64,000 nt of DNA, taken from the NCBI RefSeq assembly GCF_002112505.1, contig NZ_NEHW01000015.1, positions 1-64,000 of the forward strand, in the 5' to 3' direction. The position numbers and the translations under genes are program-made. Below the pieces are notes generated by a model, which saw only the letters and a list, made by a program, of their open reading frames with translations, did no database searches and was not told the DNA's origin. Below, in pieces: positions 24,715-33,478 of the stretch (its first letter is position 1; every line of letters begins with the position of its first letter). Source of the DNA: Pseudomonas sp. R28(2017) (GTDB taxonomy: Bacteria; Pseudomonadota; Gammaproteobacteria; Pseudomonadales; Pseudomonadaceae).

Positions 24715-25463
24715 CAGAAGAACCTCGGTTGCAGGGGGGATGCACTGGTCAGGCCGCCGTCGACGACAAAGCACTGCCCGGTAATGAAACGCGCCGCGTC
24801 GGAGGCCAGCCAGGCCACGATCTCGGCGATATCGTCAGGCTGGCCGAAGCGACCAGCGGGGTGGCGAGCCAAGGCGTCGGCCTTGGCTTTGGCCGGGTCG
24901 TCTGCCATGGCGAACGCGTCCTCGGCCATTGCCGTCATGATCCAGCCGGGGCAGACCGCGTTGCAGCGCACCCGCGGGCCATGGTCCACCGCGATGGAGC
25001 GAGTCAGCCCATGCACGAAGGCCTTGGACGCGTTGTAGATGGCCATGGACGGGTCGGCGGTCTGCCCGGATATCGAGCCCAGGTTGATGATCGTGCCGCC
25101 GCACTGGACCATGCCCGGCAGCACCGCACGGCACAGGTTGAACGTGCCGCGGGCGTTGATGCCCATCACCTCGTCCCAGTCGGCATCCGTGCTTTGCAGC
25201 ACGGTTTTCTCGACCTGCACACCGGCGTTGTTGACCAGGATGCCCACACGGCCAAAGCGCTGTTCGGCACGCTCGACGATGTAACGGGCATCTTCGCTGC
25301 GGGAGACGTCTGCCTGCACCCATTCCACTGAACTGTCCAGATGCCGCGGCCTGGCGCCGCGCCCACAGGTAACCACCTGGCGCCCTTGGGCGACGAACTT
25401 TTCGACGATGGCCAGGCCGATTCCTCGGCTGCCACCGGTGACGATCACTGCTGGTTTGTCCAT
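24714..25463 (-). CDS. Short-chain dehydrogenase/reductase, first of two
   Basis: A 249-residue classical SDR with cofactor motif TGGSRGIG, NNAG, and catalytic S-Y-K (NLGSISG ... YNASKAF), ending with FVVDGGLT. Start at ATG 25463, five bases after the aldehyde dehydrogenase stop. It oxidises or reduces a hydroxyl/keto group. In this context candidates are a D-carnitine dehydrogenase feeding 3-dehydrocarnitine or an alcohol step on a side-chain product. The substrate is inferred only. Confidence 0.82.
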   Translation of the reverse strand: MDKPAVIVTGGSRGIGLAIVEKFVAQGRQVVTCGRGARPRHLDSSVEWVQADVSRSEDARYIVERAEQRFGRVGILVNNAGVQVEKTVLQSTDADWDEVMGINARGTFNLCRAVLPGMVQCGGTIINLGSISGQTADPSMAIYNASKAFVHGLTRSIAVDHGPRVRCNAVCPGWIMTAMAEDAFAMADDPAKAKADALARHPAGRFGQPDDIAEIVAWLASDAARFITGQCFVVDGGLTSASPLQPRFF

Positions 25464-25468
25464 GGCGG

Positions 25469-26890
25469 TCACCCGTGTGCGAGCATGACGTGGCGAACAC
25501 TGGTGTAGGCGTCGAGCGCAAACACCGACATGTCGCAACCGTGGCCTGAGCCTTTCATGGCAGCCCAGGGCATTTCCGGCGTGGCCACGCCGTGGGTGTT
25601 GACCCAGGTGAAGCCGTAACGCAGCCGGCTGCTGGCCTCCATCGCCCGGCCGCTGTCACGGGTCCACAGCGACGAAGCCAGGCCATACCGGGTGGCGTTG
25701 GCAATCGCCACCGGGTCCTGGTCCGGGGTGAACCTCGATACCGAGATCACCGGGCCGAACAGTTCCTGGGTGGCGATTTCCGCGTGATGGTCGACATCGG
25801 CAATCACTGTCGGGCTGTAGAAAAAACCGCCGCCAGGCTCGACCGTGCCGCCCGTCACGACCTCGGCATACCCCCGGGCGCGGTCGACGAAATCGGCGAC
25901 CCGTTGCCGGTGCACTTCGGTCACCAGCGGCCCCATCTCGGTTCCAGTCGCCCTGGGTGCACCGACCTTGATCGTCGCCGCAGCTTCCGCCAGGGCACTG
26001 ACGACGCGGTCATAGATCGTGCTGGCCACCAGCACCCGGCAAGGCTGCGCGCAATCCTGCCCGGCATTGAAGAACGCCGTGGCGCGCAAGGTGGCGACCA
26101 GTTTTTCAATGTCGGCATCGTCATAGACGATGACCGGTGCCTTGCCGCCCAGCTCGACATGCACCTGGCGCATCTGTTGCGCAGCGGCGCGCATGGCCGC
26201 GCTACCGGTCGCAGGCGAACCGGTGATGCTCACGGCTTCGATACCATCGGCATTGATCAACCGCGCCCCGGTCGAACTGCCAACCCCATGGACGATATTG
26301 ATGACGCCCTTGGGTACCACATCCGCCAGCAGCTGCCCCAGGCGCAAGGTCGACAGCGGGGTCACCTCGGAGGGCTTGAGCACCACGGTGCAACCGGCCG
26401 CCAGCGGCGCCGCCAGTTTCCAGGCCGCCATCATCAGCGGGTAGTTCCACGGTGCGATGGCCGCCACCGGGCCAATCGGGTCGCGCCGGATCAGGCTGGT
26501 GTGCCCGGCCACATACTCACCTGCCGCGACACCCGCCAAGGTGCGTGCCGCACCGGCAAAGAAGCGGAAGGTGTCGAGGGTCAGCGGCATCTCGTCATTC
26601 AATGCCGATGGCCACGGTTTGCCGACGTTGTGGCTTTCCAGCGCGGCCAGTTCTTCAGCGTGTTTTTCAATGACCTCGGCAATGTCCTGCAGCAGTGCGG
26701 CACGCTGCCCCGGGGTAGCTTTCGAGTACGACGCGAAGGCCTCTTCTGCACTGCGCACAGCACAGTCCAGCTGAGCATCATCAGCCTGGTGAACACGGGT
26801 GATCGCTTCACCCGTAGCCGGGTCGATGACAGCGATAGGCGCAGCGACGCCTTCAACGAGCTCGCCGTTGATCAACATTTTGCTATGCAT
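25469..26890 (-). CDS. NAD(P)-dependent aldehyde dehydrogenase (betaine-aldehyde/aminobutyraldehyde type)
   Basis: A 473-residue ALDH with VAAIAPWNYPLMMAAWK, catalytic Glu in VELGGKAP, catalytic Cys in NAGQDCAQPC, and QELFGPVISV. Similarity in style is to gamma-aminobutyraldehyde/betaine-aldehyde dehydrogenases. With the Rieske oxygenase it could oxidise malic semialdehyde formed from carnitine, or 4-trimethylammoniobutyraldehyde made upstream of gamma-butyrobetaine. Both are inferences from the operon. Confidence 0.88.
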   Translation of the reverse strand: MHSKMLINGELVEGVAAPIAVIDPATGEAITRVHQADDAQLDCAVRSAEEAFASYSKATPGQRAALLQDIAEVIEKHAEELAALESHNVGKPWPSALNDEMPLTLDTFRFFAGAARTLAGVAAGEYVAGHTSLIRRDPIGPVAAIAPWNYPLMMAAWKLAAPLAAGCTVVLKPSEVTPLSTLRLGQLLADVVPKGVINIVHGVGSSTGARLINADGIEAVSITGSPATGSAAMRAAAQQMRQVHVELGGKAPVIVYDDADIEKLVATLRATAFFNAGQDCAQPCRVLVASTIYDRVVSALAEAAATIKVGAPRATGTEMGPLVTEVHRQRVADFVDRARGYAEVVTGGTVEPGGGFFYSPTVIADVDHHAEIATQELFGPVISVSRFTPDQDPVAIANATRYGLASSLWTRDSGRAMEASSRLRYGFTWVNTHGVATPEMPWAAMKGSGHGCDMSVFALDAYTSVRHVMLAHG

Positions 26891-26909
26891 GGTGTATCCC
26901 CATCGCGAG

Positions 26910-27839
26910 TCACAAGGTGATCTTGTCGCGCCCTTTCAGGCCCAGGCGCGCCCGGGCTTCTTCCGGTGTGGCCACCTTGAGCCCGAGGTTTTCGATGATC
27001 GAGCGGATCTTCAGCACCTGCTCGGCATTGCTTCTGGCCTTCTCGCCAGCACCGATGAACAGGCTGTCTTCCAGCCCGACCCGCACGTTGCCGCCGAGCA
27101 TTGCCGCCTGGGTGGCAAAGGTCATCTGGTGCTTGCCGGCCGCCAGCACCGACCATTCGTAATCCTTGCCGAACAGCTTCTGCGCCACCGTGTGCATGTG
27201 CATCAGGTTGTCCAGGTCGGCGCCCACGCCCCCCAGCACACCGAACACGATCTGGATCAGAAACGGTGGCTTGACCCAGCCCTGGTCGATGACCCACGCC
27301 AGGTTGTACAGGTGGCCCAGGTCGTAGCACTCGAATTCGAAGCGGGTACCGTGGCCATCGCCCAGTTCCTTGACGATGTATTCGATGTCGGCAAAGGTGT
27401 TGCGGAAGATGAAGTCACGGGTGCTGTCGAGGAACGCAGGTTCCCAGTCATGCTTCCAGTTCGAATACTTGGCCTTCATCGGGAAGATGCCGAAGTTCAT
27501 CGAGCCGACGTTCAGCGAGGCCATTTCCGGGCTGACCGCCAGCGCCGCACGCAGGCGCTCCTCGCGGGTCATGCCCAGGCCGCCGCCGGTGGAGACGTTC
27601 AATACCGCATCGCTCTGGCGGTGGATCTGCCCCATGAAGTCCTGGAACAGTTCGGGGCGCGGGTCCGGCTTGCCGGTCTCGGGGTTGCGCGCATGCAGGT
27701 GGATGATCGAAGCCCCGGCCTCGGCAGCCTCGATGGAGGCATCGGCAATTTCCTGCGGCGTGATCGGCAGGTATTCCGACATGGTCGGAGTGTGTACGCC
27801 ACCGGTGGTGGCACAGGTGATGATGACGGACTTTGGCAT
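26910..27839 (-). CDS. cdhB: Beta-keto acid cleavage enzyme (BKACE), CdhB-like
   Basis: A 309-residue DUF849/BKACE TIM-barrel enzyme. Start at ATG 27839 (MPKSVIITCATTGG). Zn-binding HLHARNP near residue 50, LNVSTGGG, and the C-terminal GLEDSLFIG are family marks. BKACE enzymes exchange a beta-keto acid with acetyl-CoA, giving acetoacetate and a new CoA thioester. The dehydrocarnitine enzyme CdhB yields betainyl-CoA, which fits the co-encoded thioesterase and dehydrogenase. Confidence 0.9.
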   Translation of the reverse strand: MPKSVIITCATTGGVHTPTMSEYLPITPQEIADASIEAAEAGASIIHLHARNPETGKPDPRPELFQDFMGQIHRQSDAVLNVSTGGGLGMTREERLRAALAVSPEMASLNVGSMNFGIFPMKAKYSNWKHDWEPAFLDSTRDFIFRNTFADIEYIVKELGDGHGTRFEFECYDLGHLYNLAWVIDQGWVKPPFLIQIVFGVLGGVGADLDNLMHMHTVAQKLFGKDYEWSVLAAGKHQMTFATQAAMLGGNVRVGLEDSLFIGAGEKARSNAEQVLKIRSIIENLGLKVATPEEARARLGLKGRDKITL

Positions 27840-27847
27840 GGCGAGGC

Positions 27848-28603
27848 TCACAGTTTCATTTGTTGGACTTGGGCGGTAAGGCCACCATCGAGGATCCACA
27901 ACTGGCCGCTGGCATAGCGGGCCTCGTCACTGGCCAGCCAGTACACGAGGTTGGCGACATCGGCCGGGGTGCCATAGCGTCGGGTCGGATGCACGTCGCG
28001 CACCGCGCTCTCCAGGCTGGCGATATCGCCGTGGTCCTGGAAGAAACTGCGCAGCATCGGCGTGTCGATGTAGCCAGGGCATACGGCATTGACCCGGATA
28101 CCTTCGGGGCCGTGGTCACAGGCCATGGCACGGGTCAGCGCATGCACCGCGCCTTTGCTGGCGCAGTACGCCGCGAGCCCCGGGTCGGCAATGAAGCCGT
28201 CGTAGGAGCCGAAATTGATCACGCTCGCCCCGCTGCTTTCGCGCAGCAACGGCAAGGCGTGCTTGCTGACCAGGAAGGTGCCGGTGACGTTGACCGCAAA
28301 CACCCGGTTCCACGCCTCCAGGCTGGTGTGCTCGATGGTGTGCTCGACCTCGATGCCGGCGGCGTTCACCAGCACATCAAGCCGCCCCTGCGCCTGCGCC
28401 ACCTGCTGCATCGCCGCCTGTACCTGCGCCTCGTCGGCGACATTCATCTGCACCGCCTTCGCCCCCGGCACCGGGTGCTGCTGGGAAAGGTCGGCGGCAT
28501 AGACCACCGCACCTTCCTTGAGCAAGCGTTCGCACACCGCCCTGCCGATGCCACCGGTTGCCCCAGTGACCAGGGCCACCTTGCCGTTCAGGCCGCCGCT
28601 CAT
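27848..28603 (-). CDS. Short-chain dehydrogenase/reductase, second of two
   Basis: A 251-residue classical SDR: VTGATGGIGRAV at the N-terminus, NAAG, and catalytic S-Y-K (NFGSYDG ... YCASKGA), ending LDGGLTAQ. Its ATG overlaps the Rieske gene stop by 4 bp. It differs substantially from the first SDR, so the two probably act on different substrates or stereoisomers. Exact role unknown. Confidence 0.82.
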   Translation of the reverse strand: MSGGLNGKVALVTGATGGIGRAVCERLLKEGAVVYAADLSQQHPVPGAKAVQMNVADEAQVQAAMQQVAQAQGRLDVLVNAAGIEVEHTIEHTSLEAWNRVFAVNVTGTFLVSKHALPLLRESSGASVINFGSYDGFIADPGLAAYCASKGAVHALTRAMACDHGPEGIRVNAVCPGYIDTPMLRSFFQDHGDIASLESAVRDVHPTRRYGTPADVANLVYWLASDEARYASGQLWILDGGLTAQVQQMKL

Positions 28604-29742
28604 GGCTTCACGCAGCGCGCATAGGCGTCCAGTACCAGGCCGTGGAAGTGGTGCAAGGCATGCTCGGATTTCCCCGAACCGTTCGGGTCGGTGACGATCC
28701 GGCCCTGGTCGAAGGCCGGGGTCTGCATGCCGCGCTGCACGTTCTCCACCAGGGAGATGTCTTCGACCTGCAGCACTTCATCGAGGTAACGGATGGCCTC
28801 CTTTTCCATGTCGTCCGGTTCGGGCGTCTCGAGGAAGAAGTCGTAGGTTTCGAACGTGCGGTCAGGCCCCATGGGCACGATGTTCAGCACGATCATCGAG
28901 CTGCGGCCTGGGTAGCGCATCAGGCAGGTGTTGGGCCACAGCCACCACACCGCATGGGTGCGCACGCTGGCCTTGGACACGTCGTAGGCCGAGTTCTGGC
29001 CCTTGCCGGCTTCGGCCATGTGGCTGGAGTAGATACCGTGGGTCTGCACCTTGTAGGTGTCCATGTCGACCAGGGTGCAGAAGTCCTTGTGCGCGGTCGG
29101 GCAGTGGTAGCACTCGAGGAAGTTGTCGACCACGTTCTTCCAGTTGGACTTGATCTCGTAGGTCAGGCGATGACCAAAGGTGAGTTTCTCGATGTCCGGC
29201 GCCCACTGCAGGATCTCCTTGCCCAGGTCGCCAGACTGCTCGCGCAGCGGCGCAGCCTGCGGGTCGAGGTTGACGTAGACGAAGCCACAGAACACCTCGA
29301 CCTGCACCGGGGTCAGGTGGATCTCTTCCTTGTCGAAGTCCTTGAGCCCGCCGACATGCGGCGCGGCGACCAGCCCGCCGTTGAGGCCATAGCACCAGGA
29401 GTGGTACGGGCAGACGATGCGCCGGGTCTTGCCTTCACCTTGCAACACCGGGTGAGCGCGATGCTTGCAGACGTTGTAGAAGGCGCGCAGCACGCCCTCC
29501 TGGTCGCGCACGACGGCAATCGGGTGGCCGGCGATGTCCACCGTGGTATAGGCGCCGGGCTCACGGACCTTTTCCACGTGGCACACCCACTGCCAGTTCT
29601 TGGCGATGATGGCCTGCTGATCGAGGCGGAACCACTCAGGGTCGACATAAGCGTCGGCACGCAGGGACTGGGAGCGCAACGGGTCTGGGTCATAACCCTG
29701 CTTGATCGCTTCGAATTGGCGGGGATGGATCAGATCAGTCAT
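28600..29742 (-). CDS. CntA/YeaW-like Rieske oxygenase
   Basis: A 380-residue oxygenase alpha subunit. The Rieske cluster ligands are C92/H94 and C111/H114 (CKHRAH; CPYHSW). The mononuclear iron site is E210, H213, H218 and D328. The residue usually Asp in the family is Glu here, and all four sit at a constant offset of five from published carnitine monooxygenase CntA (E205, H208, H213, D323). CntA cleaves carnitine and related betaines to trimethylamine plus an aldehyde. Partner electrons likely come from the reductase at 22774-23736. Substrate specificity (carnitine, butyrobetaine, glycine betaine) is not settled by sequence. Confidence 0.87.
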   Translation of the reverse strand: MTDLIHPRQFEAIKQGYDPDPLRSQSLRADAYVDPEWFRLDQQAIIAKNWQWVCHVEKVREPGAYTTVDIAGHPIAVVRDQEGVLRAFYNVCKHRAHPVLQGEGKTRRIVCPYHSWCYGLNGGLVAAPHVGGLKDFDKEEIHLTPVQVEVFCGFVYVNLDPQAAPLREQSGDLGKEILQWAPDIEKLTFGHRLTYEIKSNWKNVVDNFLECYHCPTAHKDFCTLVDMDTYKVQTHGIYSSHMAEAGKGQNSAYDVSKASVRTHAVWWLWPNTCLMRYPGRSSMIVLNIVPMGPDRTFETYDFFLETPEPDDMEKEAIRYLDEVLQVEDISLVENVQRGMQTPAFDQGRIVTDPNGSGKSEHALHHFHGLVLDAYARCVKP

Positions 29743-29763
29743 ATCAACGGCCCTTTTTTTGTC

Positions 29764-29786
29764 GCAGGCAATGGGGTTTTGCCTGC
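29764..29786. promoter_or_regulatory. Palindrome just upstream of the Rieske operon, candidate operator
   Basis: GCAGGCAA (29764-29771) and its complement TTGCCTGC (29779-29786), spaced by 7 bases, lie 22-44 bp before the Rieske start. It could bind a regulator or form an RNA hairpin in the leader. No binding consensus of CdhR is available to me, so assignment is tentative. Confidence 0.35.
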
Positions 29787-29896
29787 TCTGTGGCGTTGAT
29801 AGTGAGCTGCAGCCGAGCTATTAAATGTGCAAATTCCGCCGTGTTTTATGCAGTTTTGGCCATTGTCGTTTTTAGATACGTCACCGCGGCGAGCGA

Positions 29897-30895
29897 CTAC
29901 CTGGGCTTGCCCTGCTGGTGCATCGGCCAGGCCCGGTAATCGAACGGCACCCGCCCTTCCTGGCGGTCCTGACGCGGGGTCAGGCCGAAGCGTTCCCGGT
30001 AGATGCGGCAGAAATGCGATTGATTGGGAAAGCCCGAAGCAACGCCCACCTTGGTCAGCGCCAGGTCGGTCTGGGTCACCAGGCCGCGCGCCCGGTCCAG
30101 GCGGATATCGCGGTAGTACAAGGCCGGGCTCTTGTGCACCACCTGGCGGAACAGGCGGTCGAGCTGGCGTTGGGAAATACCCACCTGCTCGCACAGGTCG
30201 GGGATGCTGATGACTTCTTCCAGGTGCCGCTCCATCAACTTGATCGCCTGCCGCACCACCAGCGGGATGGTGTGGCCGAGGGGTTGCCGGGCTTCCGGGT
30301 TCTGCTGGCTGCTGCCTGGGCGGAACTGCTGGTGGAACACGTAGCGTGCCGCTTCGTTGGCCACGGTTTCGCCTTGCAGGTTGCGGATCAGTTGCAGCGC
30401 CGCGTCCGTCGAGGCTGCGCCGCCGCAGCAGGTGATGCGGTTCTGGTCGAAGACATACAGGTCCTCGACGATGGTCACGTCCGGGTACAGCTCGAGCAAG
30501 GCGTCGATGTGTTCGTAGTGCGCAGTAGCCCGGCGCCCGGCCAGCAGGCCGGCCTCGGCCAGCAGGAAGGTGCCGGTGTCCAGGCCTGCCAGCATGCAAC
30601 CCTTGCTGGCCCAGGCGCGCAACGCCCCGTGCAGATAGGCACTGTGGTGCTCCTCCGGGGCCCAGCTGCACGAGACCACCACCAGGTCCCAAGGCTGATC
30701 GCGCAGGCTCGCCAGCGACTGGGTGAACAGGTCCATGCCATTGGACGCGCGGATGCCGCCGCCATCCACCGACGCGAACTGCCAATGGAAGCGGCTTTCA
30801 CCACTCAGGTAGTTGGCCGCCCGAAACGGGTCGACGAACGCAGTGGTGGCGGCGGCGTTGAAGTAGGGGAACACGATGATCAGGAAGTTGAACAC
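29897..30895 (-). CDS. GlxA/CdhR-type AraC-family regulator
   Basis: A 332-residue regulator with an N-terminal DJ-1/PfpI-like glutamine-amidotransferase fold (VFPYFNAAATTAFVDPFRAA; DTGTFLLAEAGLL) and a C-terminal double helix-turn-helix of the AraC family (SIPDLCEQVGISQRQLDRLF; ALTKVGVASGFPNQSHFCR). This architecture matches the carnitine regulator CdhR and glycine-betaine regulator GbdR. It lies on the same strand directly upstream of the ten-gene operon, so it is the likely activator of it. Confidence 0.88.
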   Translation of the reverse strand: MFNFLIIVFPYFNAAATTAFVDPFRAANYLSGESRFHWQFASVDGGGIRASNGMDLFTQSLASLRDQPWDLVVVSCSWAPEEHHSAYLHGALRAWASKGCMLAGLDTGTFLLAEAGLLAGRRATAHYEHIDALLELYPDVTIVEDLYVFDQNRITCCGGAASTDAALQLIRNLQGETVANEAARYVFHQQFRPGSSQQNPEARQPLGHTIPLVVRQAIKLMERHLEEVISIPDLCEQVGISQRQLDRLFRQVVHKSPALYYRDIRLDRARGLVTQTDLALTKVGVASGFPNQSHFCRIYRERFGLTPRQDRQEGRVPFDYRAWPMHQQGKPR

Positions 30896-30996
30896 GTGGA
30901 TCTCGCTGCGCAGGGGTTGGCCTGATCATACGAGACTCTGCTGGGGTGGTCCGCTGCTTTTCCAGCGCTCGCCTGTCAGTTGAGCGAATGGGGGCA

Positions 30997-31101
30997 GCTA
31001 CGCACCCCATCGCCGGCAAGCCAGCTCCCACAGGTTTGCGCAGACCTAAAGGCTAGCGCAATACCTGTAGGAGCTGGCTTGCCGGCGATGGAGTGCGCAG
31101 C
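30997..31101. repeat. REP doublet (large inverted repeat)
   Basis: Arms 30997-31035 and 31063-31101 are complementary over about 39 bases with a few mismatches; the inner 28 bases (CATCGCCGGCAAGCCAGCTC core) differ at one position. They are separated by 27 bases. This is a typical Pseudomonas REP pair and fills most of the gap between the AraC and FAD-oxidoreductase genes. Confidence 0.85.
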
Positions 31102-31125
31102 AGCCCCGGTGTTCTGAAGAACGCC

Positions 31126-32472
31126 TCACTCATCCCCTGCCCGCAACTCTTTGAACTTCATGTTGGCTTTCGCACCGATCGTCAGGAACGGCTGCGGCGG
31201 CAACGGCTTGGGTTTGTCGAAGCCGGTGAAGATCTCCACCAGTTCGCTGGACACACCCAAGGCCTGGTCGGCCGCCGCGATACCGGCGGCGCTGGACTTG
31301 GATGCGCCCAACCCGTTGCAGCCACAGGCCGAGAACACGCCACGGTCGACTTCGCCAAAGGCCGGCACGCTGTTCCAGGTCAGCGCCATCGGCCCACCCC
31401 AGCGGTACTCCATGCGCAACCCCTTGAGCGCCGGGAAGCGCGTGAGGAACTTGCCGTCGTGCACCCGCCCGGCACTGTTCACCTGGCTGTCGCCGATGGT
31501 CAGGCTCGGGTTGTAGCTGTAGCGCCAGCGCACCAGGATGCGGTCGCTGTCGCCATCGCGGATGCGGCGCACCGTGGTGCCCATCGGCAAGGCCGGGGTC
31601 GCCGCCCAGGTACGCTGGCCCGGCAGGCGTTCGGGGGCAAAGCGTTCGGTCAGCGAGGCATAGGTGAACACGTGCAGCAGCTGGCCCTTGAAGAAACCGA
31701 AGCTCTGGGCGTGACCGTTGTTGGCGAGGATGACCTTGCCCGCCGTGACCACGCCTTTCGGCGTCTTGATCACCCAGGCGTCACCCGCCTGCCTGAACGA
31801 CAAGGCCGGCGTGCGCTCATACACCTGCACTGCGCCTGCCAAGGCATCGGCAAAACGCCGCACATACGCCGCCGGCTGGATCATCACCGTGCCGGGCATG
31901 AACAGGCCCGAGGTGTAGGCCGGGCTGCCGGTCACCGCGCCGATCTGCCGGGTGTCGAGGTGCTCGCAAGGTTCGCCCAGCGCATCCAGCTGCCGGGCGT
32001 AGGCCAGGATGTGCGCGTCCCCTTGCGCGCCGCGGGCGACACTGAAGCGGCCGCAGGGGTCGAACACGTCCTTGCCCCAACCGTGCGCCTCGGCCAGTTC
32101 GCGGCCCATGTCGATGGCCGTGCGGTACATCCTGATGTCGCGCCTGGCGCGCTCGAGCGAGCCGCCGCCCAGGCCTTCGGCCGACACTTCGTGGGGCAGG
32201 TCGATGATGAAGCCCGAATTGCGCCCCGAGGCGCCCTCGCCGACAAGGCCGGCTTCGAGCAGCACCACCTTGAGTGTCGGGTCCCGGCGCATCAGCTGGC
32301 GGGCTGCCGACAGGCCGGCAAAGCCACCGCCGATGATCGCCACATCGGCGCTGACGGCACCGTCCAGTGCGGCATTGGCCAAACGCGGCGGCAACAGCTC
32401 GACCCAGCCGCAGCTGCCAGGGTGGCTGGGCAGTTTCGATGCGACGTACATGTTCGCAGCCCGCCCGGTCAC
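31126..32472 (-). CDS. FAD-dependent amine/amino-acid oxidoreductase (DAO family)
   Basis: A 448-residue flavoprotein with an ADP-binding Rossmann motif VAIIGGGFAGLSAARQL and LLEAGLVGEGASGRNSGF, and the C-terminal FAD-contacting SACGCNGLGASKSSAAG. Members oxidise D- or N-methyl amino acids or cyclic imino acids. The GTG at 32472 overlaps the preceding stop (GTGA); an ATG at 32451 is an alternative. It is co-transcribed with a DapA-family lyase, suggesting oxidation of a substrate whose keto or aldehyde product is handled by that enzyme. No particular substrate can be named. Confidence 0.82.
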   Translation of the reverse strand: MTGRAANMYVASKLPSHPGSCGWVELLPPRLANAALDGAVSADVAIIGGGFAGLSAARQLMRRDPTLKVVLLEAGLVGEGASGRNSGFIIDLPHEVSAEGLGGGSLERARRDIRMYRTAIDMGRELAEAHGWGKDVFDPCGRFSVARGAQGDAHILAYARQLDALGEPCEHLDTRQIGAVTGSPAYTSGLFMPGTVMIQPAAYVRRFADALAGAVQVYERTPALSFRQAGDAWVIKTPKGVVTAGKVILANNGHAQSFGFFKGQLLHVFTYASLTERFAPERLPGQRTWAATPALPMGTTVRRIRDGDSDRILVRWRYSYNPSLTIGDSQVNSAGRVHDGKFLTRFPALKGLRMEYRWGGPMALTWNSVPAFGEVDRGVFSACGCNGLGASKSSAAGIAAADQALGVSSELVEIFTGFDKPKPLPPQPFLTIGAKANMKFKELRAGDE

Positions 32473-33362
32473 GAAGCCGAAGCTTCGCGGTCGATCAGCG
32501 GCGCCAGGGCTTCGCGCAGCGCTCCCAGCTTGCCCTCGGCCAGCCGCGCCAGCGGGCGGCGTGGGTTGCCCGCGTCAAAGCCCATGATCTGCGCACCGGC
32601 ATACACCGACTGCACATAGTCGCCCTGCCAGATCAGCGACATCACCGGTGCCAGGGCCTTCCAGATCTGCTGGACTTCAGCCCACTTGCCCGCGCTGGCG
32701 GCATTGGCCAGGGCCACGCAGGTCTTCGGCGCCATGTTCGCACCGCCCCAGATCAGCCCCGCAGCACCGGCGAACAAGGCATAGGGCACCAGCGGGTCGG
32801 CACCGTTCATGGTCGCCAGCCCAGTGCGCGACAGCGAGGCCTGGGCCGCCAGGTCACCGCTGCTGTCCTTGACCGAAACAAAATTGGGAATCTCGCACAG
32901 TTGCCGGAACAGCGCAGGCGTCACCTCCACACCAACGGCCTGCGGCACGTTGTAGCCGATGATCGGCAGGCCAGCCTGGGCCACGCTCGAGTAGAAATCG
33001 AGGATGCCCTGGTCATCGGTCGGGCCTTCGAAGAACGGCGGCAGCACCATCACGCCATCGGCGCCGCAGTCCTTGGCGTGCCGGGTGCGCTCGAGCACCT
33101 CTTCGACCAGCAGCGCGGAGGTCTGGGCGATCACCTTGGCACGGCCGTTGATGACCTTGGCGCCAAAGGCCACCAGTTCCTTGGACTCGTCCTTGCTCAG
33201 GTACACATGCATCCCGGTTCCGGAGCTGAGCACCAGGCCATGTACACCGGCGGCGATGTAGCGCTCGATCAGGCTTTCGAACCGCGCATAGTCGATCTTG
33301 CCCTGTGCATCGAACGGGGTGGTGATGGCCAGGTTCACACCGGAAAATTGAAATGCAGACAT
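32469..33362 (-). CDS. DapA/NAL-superfamily Schiff-base lyase or hydratase
   Basis: A 297-residue TIM-barrel protein of the dihydrodipicolinate synthase family. The essential Lys lies in FVSVKDSSGDL and the proton-relay Tyr in PIIGYNVPQA, so class I aldolase/dehydratase chemistry is possible. The usual GTTGE motif near residue 45 is replaced by SSGTGMH, unlike true DapA, so lysine biosynthesis is unlikely. Start at ATG 33362. It forms a unit with the downstream FAD oxidoreductase. Substrate unknown. Confidence 0.82.
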   Translation of the reverse strand: MSAFQFSGVNLAITTPFDAQGKIDYARFESLIERYIAAGVHGLVLSSGTGMHVYLSKDESKELVAFGAKVINGRAKVIAQTSALLVEEVLERTRHAKDCGADGVMVLPPFFEGPTDDQGILDFYSSVAQAGLPIIGYNVPQAVGVEVTPALFRQLCEIPNFVSVKDSSGDLAAQASLSRTGLATMNGADPLVPYALFAGAAGLIWGGANMAPKTCVALANAASAGKWAEVQQIWKALAPVMSLIWQGDYVQSVYAGAQIMGFDAGNPRRPLARLAEGKLGALREALAPLIDREASAS

Positions 33363-33478
33363 GCGGTAACTCCTTATTGTTTTCGGCTGGGTTGCCCAGC
33401 CACGGCATCGAGCGGTGTCTTGCTCCATGGGAAAAGCCTAAGGCCTCGCCTGCAGGGGTTACAGCGACATTTGCGCAG

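Noticed and set aside
32469..33362. Lysine-biosynthesis DapA
   Set aside because: The GTTGE substrate motif is changed and neighbours are catabolic; a paralogous lyase is more likely.
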